Assembly (NCBI RefSeq): GCF_000023905.1
Contig: NC_013192.1
Coordinates: 992,001 to 1,056,000, forward strand
Reading direction: 5' to 3'
DNA from: Leptotrichia buccalis C-1013-b
Lineage (GTDB): Bacteria; Fusobacteriota; Fusobacteriia; Fusobacteriales; Leptotrichiaceae
Length of the DNA stretch: 64,000 nucleotides
The translations under genes and the position numbers were made by a program. The notes under the pieces are model-generated. The model was not told the DNA's origin. It did not search any database and worked only from the letters and a program-made list of their open reading frames with translations. This document shows, piece by piece, positions 19,149 to 29,727 of the stretch. Within the stretch, counting starts at the first letter, position 1, and each line of letters opens with the position of its first letter.

Positions 19149-19215
19149 ATTTAAGTAATCATTAAAAATATCATTGATTTTGAGTTTTCAGACACGCCCT
19201 AATATTATCTAAAAA

Positions 19216-19265
19216 AAAACAATATTAAAACTAAATTTTATATTTTTAAATTCTAATATTGTTTT
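19216..19265 (-). terminator. Rho-independent terminator after the FHA gene
   Basis: Perfect 12-base arms (19216-19227 and 19254-19265) are followed, in the minus direction, by a run of T residues (plus-strand A run 19211-19219). It lies 14 bases below the stop of the FHA gene and would end transcription of the gene run above before the IS and the PP2C-TPR gene. Confidence 0.75.
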
Positions 19266-19278
19266 CCTCATTTATTTA

Positions 19279-19815
19279 TTAACTTTCTTTTGTTTTATCC
19301 TTGCTCCAATCAAAATTTTGACCACAAAACTCAACAAATACAAATTTACTTTCCCCTATCTCCAATGTATCAAAACTTTGAAGCTGTCTTGTATTGTATA
19401 CTGCCTCATCACTAAGATATATTAATCCATTTGCATCTCCAGGAGTAATATAGAATTCCCTATTTTTGGGATTATAACTAATTGAACAATGATTTTTTCT
19501 TGAAATATTCATATCTCCTTCGATCCTAATGTCCATGCCTTCTCCACGTCCTAAAAAATTTCTCTCTGATACTATTTTGAAGTCTTTTCCTTTTTCCGCT
19601 CCTGCTATACAAACTAGCCAACCTACCACAGGATCTACTCTGCTGTCTTTTGCCCAGTACGCTGTTGTTCTGTCATCATCATCCAATTCCTCTACCAAAT
19701 TAACTTTTTTTTCCTTAATTTCAGGTTTCAATCCTTCAGATTTACAATATGGACAATTCTCTCCATATCTTGATACATCATACATGTGTCCATTTTTACA
19801 TCTGTCTAATCTCAT
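19279..19815 (-). CDS. FHA-domain protein with N-terminal zinc ribbon
   Basis: This 178-residue protein begins with a CxxGHMYD...CPYC zinc-ribbon-like motif (residues 6-26). An acidic linker containing Thr follows, then an FHA domain (about 75-170) with NFLGRGEGMDIRI, the phosphothreonine-binding SRKNHCSISY, and a variant NG motif (DANGLIYL). FHA domains bind phosphothreonine. The linker DDDDRTTAYW resembles the pThr sites of Fha/GarA-type proteins and may be the kinase target. Together with the kinase and PP2C genes it supports post-translational control of the injection system. It is the last gene before a terminator. Confidence 0.85.
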   Translation of the reverse strand: MRLDRCKNGHMYDVSRYGENCPYCKSEGLKPEIKEKKVNLVEELDDDDRTTAYWAKDSRVDPVVGWLVCIAGAEKGKDFKIVSERNFLGRGEGMDIRIEGDMNISRKNHCSISYNPKNREFYITPGDANGLIYLSDEAVYNTRQLQSFDTLEIGESKFVFVEFCGQNFDWSKDKTKES

Positions 19816-19876
19816 TTTTTTCCTCCAATTTTTTTATATTATTTATTAAAATTTTTCTCTAATTAAATAACCCTCT

Positions 19877-21121
19877 TTATTGTTTTTTATTTATTGCTGT
19901 AGCCTCATTTAAAAATTTTTCATACTGCTTTATTCTTCCGCTTTGACCTTCGTTATAATTTTTTAATTTTGTTGAGTTTTTAACCACATCTACCCATTCT
20001 TTTATTTCTTTCAATTTTTTTTCTCTATAATAATATTTTAACAAATATTTAATTGCTCTATAATCTTTTAGCTCAGCCGCTTTTAAATACAAATCAAAAG
20101 ATTCGAGTTTATAACCTTCTTCTTCCAAAATTTGTGCTAAATATATTTGTGAATCAGTGTATCCTGCATTCGCTGCTATCCGATACCATTTTTTTGCTTC
20201 ATCAATATTTCTATTTCTATGCTCAATAATTCCTATAAAAACAGCAGCTTTCTTTAAACCATTTTCATATGCTTTTTTATATTTTTCCATTCCTTTTTCT
20301 TTTTCATCCTTAAAACGATAATAAAAATCAGCTGTATACAAAATTCCTTCTTTTTTTAACTTCTCCATTTGTAAAAAATATTTTTCTGCTGTATCATAAT
20401 CTTTTTTTAAAATACTTTCCTCTCCTTTTATATACAACTCAAAGAACTCTTTATCCATTCTATCTTTTGATAAACTGTATTCCAGTAAATCATTTGCTTC
20501 ATCATCAAATCTAAAAATTTCTTTTGTATTTAATATTTTATCTTGCCAGTATTTCAATTTTTCATTATCTTTTTTCATATAATATATTTTTATTAAGTCT
20601 AACATCGAATCCGCATCTTTGCGATTTCCAGCTTCTATAAAATATTTCTCAGCCTCATTTTTTCTATTTGTTTTATATAAAAACGTAGCAAAAGATTTAT
20701 ATCCTAATACATTCTCTTTATCCAATGATTTTTTGTACCATTCTTCCGCCTTTTTATAATCATTATTATCCTCAGCAATCATACCTAAAATTGTACCTGC
20801 CTTTTTATTTCCTTTTTCAAAAGCTATCTCATACCTCTTTTTCCCTTCATTTTCATCAATATGTTCATAATACATATCTGCAATTGAAACATAAGCAGTT
20901 TTGTCATATTTTGCCACTTTTAAAAAATACTTTTCCGCTTCTTTATAGTTTTCTCTGTTCAATTCATAGGCAATTCTTGCCATTAATTGAGCTTTTTCAG
21001 GATTTTTTTTATTTTCCTGATGAAAGGAAACATCATCAATGTCTTCTATTATTACTTCTTTTTCTCGATTTCCACAACTTATTAATATACAAAAAAAGAT
21101 TATCAAAATAAATTTTTTCAT
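19877..21121 (-). CDS. Sel1/TPR-repeat lipoprotein, candidate immunity protein
   Basis: This 414-residue protein has a lipoprotein signal peptide (lipobox LISCG, Cys at about residue 16). TPR/Sel1-like repeats of the type KKAEEWYKKSLDKE fill the rest. It follows the PAAR-like effector at 21173 by 51 bases. It is a longer, divergent relative of the four lipoproteins at 28413-33312. A periplasm-facing repeat lipoprotein coded directly after an effector is a typical immunity arrangement in type VI-like systems. The family is sure; immunity is inferred. Confidence 0.75.
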   Translation of the reverse strand: MKKFILIIFFCILISCGNREKEVIIEDIDDVSFHQENKKNPEKAQLMARIAYELNRENYKEAEKYFLKVAKYDKTAYVSIADMYYEHIDENEGKKRYEIAFEKGNKKAGTILGMIAEDNNDYKKAEEWYKKSLDKENVLGYKSFATFLYKTNRKNEAEKYFIEAGNRKDADSMLDLIKIYYMKKDNEKLKYWQDKILNTKEIFRFDDEANDLLEYSLSKDRMDKEFFELYIKGEESILKKDYDTAEKYFLQMEKLKKEGILYTADFYYRFKDEKEKGMEKYKKAYENGLKKAAVFIGIIEHRNRNIDEAKKWYRIAANAGYTDSQIYLAQILEEEGYKLESFDLYLKAAELKDYRAIKYLLKYYYREKKLKEIKEWVDVVKNSTKLKNYNEGQSGRIKQYEKFLNEATAINKKQ

Positions 21122-21172
21122 TATAATTTTTCTCCTACAAAATAATATTAAATTTTACTTTATGATGTTTAT

Positions 21173-22513
21173 TTAAAACAATGGTTTAGTATTGTCTTTT
21201 TCAGTCATAATAAGATACTTGTTATTTTTCATATACTCTATACTCCGTCTATATCGATTATTACTAGGATAAAAAAATTTTAAAAAGTTTCTGTGTTCTG
21301 GGACATGATGATTTATATAATCGTACACTTCATAATTCACTGTTGCTTCCTTTAATTTATCTTTTATTATATTCATCCCTATCTTTTTAGGCTTTAATTC
21401 ACTTGAAACTTCTTTAAATACATTTTTTTCTGGTTTTACCCCTTCCTTCACCCCATCCTTTAAACCATCAAGAACTGCATCAGAAATGTCTTCAACCCCA
21501 TTCTCAACAGTGTATTTTTTACCCTTTCTTATTTCCCCTTTTAATGGCGGATATTTTAATCCTTTCTCAAAGTTTTTTTTACCTTCTGCTTCTAATTCTT
21601 CATCTCCTATAATTTTTCCTAACAACATCATCCTGTATCCATTAAGCGTTACACTATTAAATGGTGAAGCTTCAAAGCCTCTTCCAGTTTTAAATGCTGC
21701 TTTTTTATAATTCTCCAAAATATTTGAAATTACATTTGGAATATTTTCTGGTACCTTTTTTATTCCTCCATTAAAAAGAATACCTATATTTTCAGAATCA
21801 ATATATGAAACTCCTATAAAATCAATTATTCCTTCTAATGATACAAAAATCCATGGATTATCTTCATAAAACATTAAAAATTCATTTTTTTTACCTTCAA
21901 ATTCACTAAAATCTTGTCCATTAAAAACTATATCTAATTCAACATTATGTTTTCCACAACACAATTTACTTGTCATTAATACAACTCTTTTTCCATTTGA
22001 AATTATATTTTGTGATAAAGTTTCTTCTTTCCAATAAAATCCTTTTTTATCACAAATTCCTCCTTTTAAACATTTTGTAACTCCTGAAGAAAAGTTTTTA
22101 GGTTCTTTGTCTGCTTCTGTCGCAATTGGATCTTCTCCCATGAGTTTAACACTTTCATCATAGATTCTTAAAAATATAATACCTTGATACCCTGCTGGCC
22201 TACCTCCAGCATCAACTTTATCCAAATACGGACAATATAAATAGGCTCCATCACACACTAAAGAATCTGCTTCTTCTCCACTCAATTCTAACGTTACATC
22301 CATTGAATCTGTTTTAGTAATTCCACCTATTGTTCCATCTGAATTTTTCCATTCCCTTATTTTTGTCCTATTAATTTTTATGTCTTTTACTTTATTAGTT
22401 TTATAATAATCTTGTGTTACTTGTTTTATTGTATCTGATTCATCATACCCAAAAGAATAAATTGCACCTTTTTTTTCTAAATTATCAAAAACTGTTTTTA
22501 TTTTATCTTTCAT
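21173..22513 (-). CDS. PAAR-like (DUF4280-type) effector with unknown C-terminal domain
   Basis: This 446-residue protein has the PAAR-like core (about 80-200) with DSLVCDGAYLYCPYLDK, GGICDKKGFYWKEE and the Cys/His motif KLCCGKHNVEL. An unusual 80-residue N-terminal extension precedes the core. The C-terminus (about 330-446) is basic and ends with a His-rich stretch NHHVPEHRNF and a run of Arg/Tyr, perhaps a catalytic site. No known toxin family was recognised. A strong AAAGGAGG site sets the start. It stands third after the spike gene at 24171 and is followed by its candidate immunity lipoprotein. Confidence 0.75.
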   Translation of the reverse strand: MKDKIKTVFDNLEKKGAIYSFGYDESDTIKQVTQDYYKTNKVKDIKINRTKIREWKNSDGTIGGITKTDSMDVTLELSGEEADSLVCDGAYLYCPYLDKVDAGGRPAGYQGIIFLRIYDESVKLMGEDPIATEADKEPKNFSSGVTKCLKGGICDKKGFYWKEETLSQNIISNGKRVVLMTSKLCCGKHNVELDIVFNGQDFSEFEGKKNEFLMFYEDNPWIFVSLEGIIDFIGVSYIDSENIGILFNGGIKKVPENIPNVISNILENYKKAAFKTGRGFEASPFNSVTLNGYRMMLLGKIIGDEELEAEGKKNFEKGLKYPPLKGEIRKGKKYTVENGVEDISDAVLDGLKDGVKEGVKPEKNVFKEVSSELKPKKIGMNIIKDKLKEATVNYEVYDYINHHVPEHRNFLKFFYPSNNRYRRSIEYMKNNKYLIMTEKDNTKPLF

Positions 22514-22530
22514 TAAATTACATCCTCCTT

Positions 22531-23377
<847 letters not shown>

Positions 23378-23391
<14 letters not shown>

Positions 23392-24178
23392 ACCTTTCTA
23401 AAAGTTCCCTTTTAAAATAAATAATCTTTTTTATTTCATCTGTTTCTTGTTTATTAATTAATTTAATTACATCATCAACTTTTAAAGTTATTCCTTTATT
23501 ATCAAATAAAATAAATCTTTCATATTCAAGATTTAAATTTTCCCATTCTATTTTATATTTATTTCTAATTTCTTTTTTTAACTTTTCTTTTTTTAATTTC
23601 AAATAATTAATTCTTCCTTTTATTGTATTAATTCCATCATTTTTACGGTGATCTAACAACATAGGAATTGAATATGAAACAATTTCTTTTATATCTAATT
23701 TCTTATTAGATAGATCATTATAAAATAGGTTGTAAAATCTTCTTTTTTTTATAAAAATAGTGAATATTTCATTATTTTTAACTAACTTTCTAAAATTATT
23801 TAGCATTGCAAAAGTTAATTTTAAATTGGCATTTTCAATTTTTTTAATTTCTTCTTGTACTAATTCTATTTTTATTAAAATTTCTTCAACATTTAAAATT
23901 CCAACTAATTCAAAATTTTCATTTACTAATATCTCTAATTCATCAAAAATAAAATTTTTAAAAATTTTTTCTTTTAAATATTCTGTTCTATATAAATGGT
24001 ATTGTTCCTTAATTCTATAAACACAATATCTCTTTGCTTCATATTCTACCTCTGATAATTTTTCTAAAATGATATCACACTGTTCATCATCTTTTAATTG
24101 GTTATTTTTAGTATTAATTTCAAATAACTTTACATATTTATATTTTTCTTTTACTAAATTTTCTGTAACTTTATTCAT
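23378..24178 (-). CDS. Hypothetical spike-linked protein
   Basis: This 266-residue protein is rich in Lys, Glu, Ile and Asn, with a likely coiled coil around residues 185-225 (INYLKLKKEKLKKEI). Its start overlaps the stop of the spike gene by 8 bases (translational coupling), and its end overlaps the next adaptor-like gene. No domain was recognised. Tight coupling to the spike gene suggests that its product binds the spike or its cargo. It lacks a signal peptide. Confidence 0.55.
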
Positions 24179-25835
24179 TAATTAACACCTTACCTCCAGC
24201 TGCAACTTTAGAAGTCCCAGAAGAAATAATAGTTGTGTTATTATTTGAGATCAAAGTTGTATTTTCAGTAGATGTATTATTGATATTTTGAGCAATTATA
24301 GATTTTACTCCTTGTATCATTTCAGAATAATTTTTAGCACTATTACTTATATTCCCCGCACTCTCTGAAATACTGTCCGCACTTTCCGATATACTACTAG
24401 CAGTCTGTGAAATTGAACTTGCCGCACTTGTTGACAAACTATTAGTCGCAAGCACCATATTAAAGTCCGAATCCCCAACATGATAATTCCTGTTGGCCAC
24501 ATCAGTAAATCTACCATTTCCATCATTATTAACCGCTCCTAAAACTATTGCATGTGTCTCATTTCCATTCGGAAAATAGAGTGCCACTCTGTCATTTGCT
24601 TCTGGTGCTGGTGTAAATCCTGTATTACTTTGACTATATGGAGTTACATAAGGAAAATAACTCTTTCCAGCATATTTATCTTCAAAAGACTGCCCATTTT
24701 CTCCCAATTTTAGCAATCCTTCCGTTAAATCTAATGTCATTACAGCTATATCACTTGCTTTAACTCTTTCTTTTACGTTTGCATTTTGATTTTCAGCTTT
24801 TTCTATATACTTATTAAGTGGTTTTGCTCCAATTGTTCTGCCTTCAAGATTATCCGAACTTCCATCAGTCCTTCCATGATTACTCTTACTTTCATCTGTC
24901 CTTGCAATATGCACGGTTCTTGCTTCTATTACTGCTCCTCTTATCTTTTCATGCGGTATTGGATCTACAAAATAATCTGTCTGTTTTCCTAGCTTGTATT
25001 CGCACTTTAAGGTGTTTCCTTCATTGTATATTCTGCTTTCTATTACATAGTAGTCATTTTCCACTTCTTCGCCTGATACTCTGTTTCTAATTTTTAATTT
25101 TATTGGGGTTGATACTGAATACACTTCCGTTCCTTCTACCCTGTAATATGTTCTTTCCTCCTCCGTTTCCTTTCCAAAATATGAGTATGTCAAGTTTGGT
25201 GTCTGTGCTGGCATATTCTTGAAAAATCCTACTAAAACTTTGTTTGAGTTTGCCATCAATGGTTGTCCTGTATACGACGCTATTCTCTTTAAGTATTCCC
25301 AGTCTGTTTCATTATACTGGATTGTCATTCTTGGGACTTCTTTCATATCTTCCCCTACATTTACCAATGTTTCTCCATCATTATAATTTTTATTCACTTC
25401 CTGTGCTATATCTGTATACGTAAGTGTCGGATCCTGAAATGAACGGTATCTCGGTATTCTGTCAAGAAGTATGCTCTTTGAACTGCACACTAACTCAACT
25501 GCCAACGCTCCTGCCTTTGTTTCCTTTATCCTAAATTTACTTATCACTCCATTTAAGAATATTTTATCTGTAGCATTTCCTGCTTCGTCCGATATGTTGC
25601 TTCTTCCTGTAACTACTATTGTCTTGTCGCCTTTTTTATCTATCAGGGCATCGTATAAACTTAACTGATTTGGTGATGCCATATATTTTATTTTCCCAAT
25701 TGTATGTTCCCCTATTCTTGAATCTATTTCAAGATTCATATCTCTCCAAAGTATCTGCTGTCCATCTATTTCTATCTTTATTCTTTCAGCTGAAAAAAAT
25801 TCCACTGGCTTTTGATTATTTAAATTATTCTCCAT
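24171..25835 (-). CDS. VgrG/phage gpD-like spike protein
   Basis: This 554-residue spike has the same N-terminal signature and OB core (KYAGKSYFPYVTPYSQSNTG) as the other copies. The tail is a Ser/Ala-rich helical stretch (SSISQTASSISESADSISES) that ends in a short beta strand rich in Asn and Gly. It shares this tail type with the copy at 34156, but the last 60 residues differ. It heads a cassette of two adaptor-like genes, a PAAR-like effector and a lipoprotein. The start ATG follows a GGAGTGA site. Confidence 0.85.
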   Translation of the reverse strand: MENNLNNQKPVEFFSAERIKIEIDGQQILWRDMNLEIDSRIGEHTIGKIKYMASPNQLSLYDALIDKKGDKTIVVTGRSNISDEAGNATDKIFLNGVISKFRIKETKAGALAVELVCSSKSILLDRIPRYRSFQDPTLTYTDIAQEVNKNYNDGETLVNVGEDMKEVPRMTIQYNETDWEYLKRIASYTGQPLMANSNKVLVGFFKNMPAQTPNLTYSYFGKETEEERTYYRVEGTEVYSVSTPIKLKIRNRVSGEEVENDYYVIESRIYNEGNTLKCEYKLGKQTDYFVDPIPHEKIRGAVIEARTVHIARTDESKSNHGRTDGSSDNLEGRTIGAKPLNKYIEKAENQNANVKERVKASDIAVMTLDLTEGLLKLGENGQSFEDKYAGKSYFPYVTPYSQSNTGFTPAPEANDRVALYFPNGNETHAIVLGAVNNDGNGRFTDVANRNYHVGDSDFNMVLATNSLSTSAASSISQTASSISESADSISESAGNISNSAKNYSEMIQGVKSIIAQNINNTSTENTTLISNNNTTIISSGTSKVAAGGKVLINE

Positions 25836-25880
25836 TTTTACATCACTCCTTTTACAAATCAGTTTCTTTAATCATTTCTA

Positions 25881-26972
25881 CTATAATTCTCCAAATATTT
25901 CTTCAAGAACTTTCAAAACATCTTCTTTTGAAATATATATCCTATCTCTTTCTCCTTCTAAAAGTTCCAAAAATCCTATTTTATTCGTTTCTATATACCG
26001 TTTCAATGTCTTAAAAATTTTAGGCTTTTCTGAAAGTGCTATCCCATCCACAAAATTTTCAAATTCCTGTCTATCAATTTCCTTTTTACGCCCCATTTTA
26101 TCCAAATATTCAAACAATTCCCCAACAGCCTCATCACATGTTCTTCCTTTATTTCTCATATTTTCATCAATTTCTAAAATTTCTAGAAGCTCTAAAGTTC
26201 TTTTAGACACTGTTGTGATATTAAAAAGCTTAATTTCTTTATTGACTTCTATTTGTTCTAATATATCTTCATATTCATTATAAATATAATATCCTTCTAT
26301 AAAAAATTCTAATTCTAATTCTGAAGTTACAGGAATTTCAAATAATTTTATCAATATTTCTTTAAATTTTTCAAACTTAATCCTACTGTTATCTAAGATC
26401 TCTTTAAAATTTATTTTTATTCTTTTATCATCTATGCTTTGAATTTTATATTCTATTGTTGTTGGAACACCCCAACCATAAATAATTTCTAAACTCTCTG
26501 ATTCTAAAGTATTATCTCTTATTTTTTTTATTTTATCAAATTTAAAAAGATACTGTAAAATACTTTCTTCTTCTATTTCAGCTTCTAAATTTTCTAGTTT
26601 TAAACCTTCTTTCGCTTTTGTTAATATTGTATTTACTTCCAAAGCTTTAGATGGATATTTTCTAAAATAATCGAAAGTTTTCTTATCTAATTTATTTATT
26701 AAATCTTTTTTATTTGTAATTACAAAAGTATCATTTTCATATTCTATTTTTAAAGGAGTAAACTCTTTTGACACTTCATTATAAAAATGTCTTTTAAAGC
26801 TTATATCACTACTTATTTCTTGATAATCAGTCTTATTTGTTATTTTATAATATGTTATTTCATTTTCTTTGTTTTTTTTTATTTCATATAACATCTCTTC
26901 ATTTTTTAAAGTTTTTTTTATTTTACCATCATATTGTATAATCTTTGATTTACTTTGATATAAATTTTTCAT
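25881..26972 (-). CDS. Adaptor-like or immunity-like hypothetical protein
   Basis: This 363-residue soluble protein lies between the PAAR-like effector at 27018 and the spike gene at 24171. A middle block (KFEKFKEILIKLFEIP, FFIEGYYIYNEYEDI) is related to the blocks in the proteins at 22531 and 33320. The C-terminus is helical and acidic (IYISKEDVLKVLEEIFGEL). Because it directly follows an effector it could be the cognate immunity protein; because of the shared block it could be a loader for the next spike. Sequence alone does not decide. Confidence 0.55.
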   Translation of the reverse strand: MKNLYQSKSKIIQYDGKIKKTLKNEEMLYEIKKNKENEITYYKITNKTDYQEISSDISFKRHFYNEVSKEFTPLKIEYENDTFVITNKKDLINKLDKKTFDYFRKYPSKALEVNTILTKAKEGLKLENLEAEIEEESILQYLFKFDKIKKIRDNTLESESLEIIYGWGVPTTIEYKIQSIDDKRIKINFKEILDNSRIKFEKFKEILIKLFEIPVTSELELEFFIEGYYIYNEYEDILEQIEVNKEIKLFNITTVSKRTLELLEILEIDENMRNKGRTCDEAVGELFEYLDKMGRKKEIDRQEFENFVDGIALSEKPKIFKTLKRYIETNKIGFLELLEGERDRIYISKEDVLKVLEEIFGEL

Positions 26973-27017
26973 ATTCTCTTCTTTCCATAAATATTTAAAA
27001 TTTTTAAAATAAAATAT

Positions 27018-28400
27018 TTATTTTATTTTTTCTATTATTCTTCGGCTAGTTCCAAATCTTCTGTTTAAATATTCAATTTTTAAATCCGCCACACTTTTAG
27101 CTGTATCTACTGGACTTAATGTCATACTTATTGGATTAGTTATTACATCAGATATTAACTCCTGAGTTTCTTTCAATTTTGCATAATTAAAATCTTTAAC
27201 TGTTGCACTATTAATAAGAAAACTTCTTTGATTTTCCAAATTTATCAATCCTTGGTTACTTATGTTAAGCTTATTTATTTTTGCTTGCTTATTTGGTCTA
27301 GAAAGATATTCTTTAAATTTATCTGCTCTTTTAGGACTAAGCCTAAGCATAGTTTTAACAGCATTTTCATTTTTGGATACATCTATTGTTTGACTTGAAA
27401 TATCATATGCATTATTTATAAGTTCTCTAGCATTTATATTTGTTGGCTGATTTACAATATAATCATCAAAACTAAAATTCTTAACTTTTTTTAAAACTAC
27501 ATAACTACTTCCAGCCATTCCCTTAACTCCTTCAAATATTTCATAACCATCATAAAGTATTGCAAATCCTTTTGCTGTATCTTCTGGTATACCAACAACT
27601 TCTGTTTGAAATCTAACTAATATATCTTCACCTGTTGTTAATTGTTCGTAACTTCTAACTCCATCAAACATATTTCTTGCACCATCTAAAACTAATAATC
27701 CATTTCCTGTAAAAATTCCTCCGCCTACTTCCACTAATCCAATTACAAATTGAAATCTTGATACAAATATTAGAATTTTCTTTCTTCTATTTGCATTAAG
27801 TCCTACATCAGTAAGTGCTTTTTCAACCCAGGCATATTGAATATCCGCATTTTGCCCATTGTTTAAAACTGTTATTCTAGCTCCAGGATATTTTTTACAA
27901 GTTAAAACAGAATCTTTAGTTAGGGCTTCAAACCCGTTCATTAAAACTAATTGAGATACATTTGTCCACTCATTAGCAAAAGCCTTTATAGCACATTTTC
28001 TACCTTCTTGACATTCCAATTCAGGATTTGGATCAAAATTATCGGCATGTACACAAAAAGTTGTTCCCGCAGCATTCCCTCCCATCAAAAATGTTCCTGC
28101 CATATAATCTGGAACATTAAATCTAATAAATTTTTCGTATTTTCTCTCAATAGTATACGGATTATCTTGTGCACCTATATTTGAAAATTTACAGTGAGAA
28201 CAAATTAAATTTGCTCCATCACATACCATTGTATCTGCATCTTGATTAGAAAGATATCTATAACCTTTTTCTTGTTCTTCTTTTTTTAATTGCTCTTTTG
28301 ATTTAAATTCATCAGGAAATCTTACGAGTCCTTTATGTCTATGAGCTACTCTTCTATACTGTCGTGCAAGCCTTTTTTCTATTTCTATTTCTTCATTCAT
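27018..28400 (-). CDS. PAAR-like (DUF4280) effector with unknown C-terminal toxin
   Basis: This 460-residue protein has a PAAR-like domain (about 50-185) with ADTMVCDGANLICSHCKF, NPELECQEGRKCAIKA and a closing DSVLTCKKYPGARITV. A glycine-rich, moderately hydrophobic stretch follows (about 205-300; VIGLVEVGGGIFTGNG) that might insert in membranes. The end is a basic helical region (EYLNRRFGTSRRIIEKIK). No toxin family was recognised. It is the only intact PAAR-like gene of the lipoprotein array above it; four relatives upstream are remnants or absent. Confidence 0.75.
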   Translation of the reverse strand: MNEEIEIEKRLARQYRRVAHRHKGLVRFPDEFKSKEQLKKEEQEKGYRYLSNQDADTMVCDGANLICSHCKFSNIGAQDNPYTIERKYEKFIRFNVPDYMAGTFLMGGNAAGTTFCVHADNFDPNPELECQEGRKCAIKAFANEWTNVSQLVLMNGFEALTKDSVLTCKKYPGARITVLNNGQNADIQYAWVEKALTDVGLNANRRKKILIFVSRFQFVIGLVEVGGGIFTGNGLLVLDGARNMFDGVRSYEQLTTGEDILVRFQTEVVGIPEDTAKGFAILYDGYEIFEGVKGMAGSSYVVLKKVKNFSFDDYIVNQPTNINARELINNAYDISSQTIDVSKNENAVKTMLRLSPKRADKFKEYLSRPNKQAKINKLNISNQGLINLENQRSFLINSATVKDFNYAKLKETQELISDVITNPISMTLSPVDTAKSVADLKIEYLNRRFGTSRRIIEKIK

Positions 28401-28412
28401 TATTTTTCCTTT

Positions 28413-29360
28413 CTAAAATTGCTTATCGTTCTCTAAATTTTTCAATAATTCCTTTGCAGGTTCATTCCCTAAATTTATTGCTTTCTTATAATATTCTCGT
28501 GCTTCTTTAAAATTTTCCTGACGTTCATATACAAGCCCTAATAGCTCTAAAGAATCTGCTTTTTCTTCATTATTTGGTGCAAGTTTAACTGCCATCAAAA
28601 AATATTTTTTTGCCTCATCATATTTTTTTTCTTGTCCATATTTTGTTCCTAAAATAAAGATAGAAGTATAATTCCCTTTTTCAGAGCCTTTTTTATACAC
28701 TTCCATCGATTCTTCCCTTTTTCCTAAATCTTCCAGCAAACTTCCCCATCCTACATAGCCATCATAATCTCCTTCTTCTATCATCTGTCTAAATATTTTT
28801 ATTGCTTCATCGTATTTTTTTTCTTCACGCAGTACTTGGGCTTTGTAATATTTTAGACTTTTTATTTTTCCAAATTCTCTTAATATTTTTTTTGTTTCTT
28901 CATCATTACCACGTTTCACATACAAGTTTACTACATTGTTTTCAGAACTCTTATCTCCATTTTTAGCTGCTATCATATAATATTCTATAGCTTCTTGTAT
29001 CTTTCCATTTGTTTCATAGTAATAAGCTAAATTATAAGTTATATCATTTATTCCTTTTTCTGCAGCTATTTTTGCCCATTTTTCAAAATTTCTATAATCT
29101 TTCTTCTTTAAATAATAGTCTGTTAAATATTTTAATGATTCAGGCTTATAATTTACCACTTTTTCAAAATATATTATAGCTACTTCAGGATTATTTCCAT
29201 AATATATCTTTGCTGTGTAAAACATATCACTTATATCCTTAGCTGTAGGATTTTTCCCTATTTTTTCAATATGTTCCTTTGCCATTTGTATTTGATTTTC
29301 TTTTTGATTACAATTAAACACCGTGAAAATTATCAATACAATTAATAATAATTTTTTCAT
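28413..29360 (-). CDS. TPR/Sel1 lipoprotein, array copy 1
   Basis: This 315-residue protein has a lipoprotein signal (VFNC lipobox at about residue 17) and TPR/Sel1-like repeats (GKIQEAIEYYMIAAKNGDKS). It shares its signal peptide and first repeats with the three array copies upstream but is the most divergent. It lies 12 bases before the intact PAAR-like effector. As an outer-membrane or periplasmic repeat lipoprotein next to an effector, it is a candidate immunity protein. Binding surfaces made of TPR units would suit recognition of many toxins. Confidence 0.75.
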   Translation of the reverse strand: MKKLLLIVLIIFTVFNCNQKENQIQMAKEHIEKIGKNPTAKDISDMFYTAKIYYGNNPEVAIIYFEKVVNYKPESLKYLTDYYLKKKDYRNFEKWAKIAAEKGINDITYNLAYYYETNGKIQEAIEYYMIAAKNGDKSSENNVVNLYVKRGNDEETKKILREFGKIKSLKYYKAQVLREEKKYDEAIKIFRQMIEEGDYDGYVGWGSLLEDLGKREESMEVYKKGSEKGNYTSIFILGTKYGQEKKYDEAKKYFLMAVKLAPNNEEKADSLELLGLVYERQENFKEAREYYKKAINLGNEPAKELLKNLENDKQF

Positions 29361-29369
29361 TCATTATCT

Positions 29370-29710
29370 CCTTTTCTTTATCCTTTACTTCAACTTTTTC
29401 TATTAATTCTAAAGTGTTATCCATTTTTAGTTTCTTCATAGGTATTCTTAATTTTCTTATTTTCATAATAAATTTTTTAATTATATGAAAATGAAAACAA
29501 ATTAAGATTAGCTCCACCACATACCATTGTATCAGCCTCTTCTTTTGTTAATGATTTAATCCCTGTCCTTTTTTCTTCTTCTTTTTGTTTAAATTGTTCA
29601 GCTGTTAAAAAAATATCTGATTTTTCAGGTATTCTTAAATGTCTTACTTTTTTTAATTGCATTTCATATGTTTTATCATTAAGCCCTGTTTCTTCGTCTA
29701 TTATTTCCAT
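29370..29710 (-). pseudogene. PAAR-like gene remnant 1 with fused C-terminal tail
   Basis: The frame starts at MEIIDEETGLNDKTYE and reaches the PAAR-like motif ADTMVCGGANLN, then stops at SFSYN (29477). A second frame continues with the degenerate tail LKMDNTLELIEKVEVKDKE, which is the C-terminus of the protein at 33320. The body of a PAAR-like effector is therefore missing, and a frameshift separates the tail. The remnant lies immediately before the array lipoprotein at 28413. Confidence 0.65.
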
Positions 29711-29727
29711 AATTTAATTCCCCTTTC

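Larger units (their letters stand above)
18255..19199 (+). mobile_element. IS5-family insertion sequence (IS427-like)
   Basis: A 945-base element is bounded by perfect 43-base terminal inverted repeats (18255-18297 and 19157-19199) that begin GGGCGTGTCTGAAAA. It is flanked by a TA dinucleotide on both sides (18253-18254 and 19200-19201), consistent with target duplication. It carries two overlapping transposase frames on the plus strand, unlike all its neighbours. It inserted between the PP2C-TPR gene start and the terminator of the FHA gene, so it could separate or alter transcription of the PP2C gene. Confidence 0.95.

Noticed and set aside
29314-29520. Independent 68-codon gene
   Set aside because: Its frame is the shifted tail of PAAR remnant 1 and it runs into the lipoprotein start.
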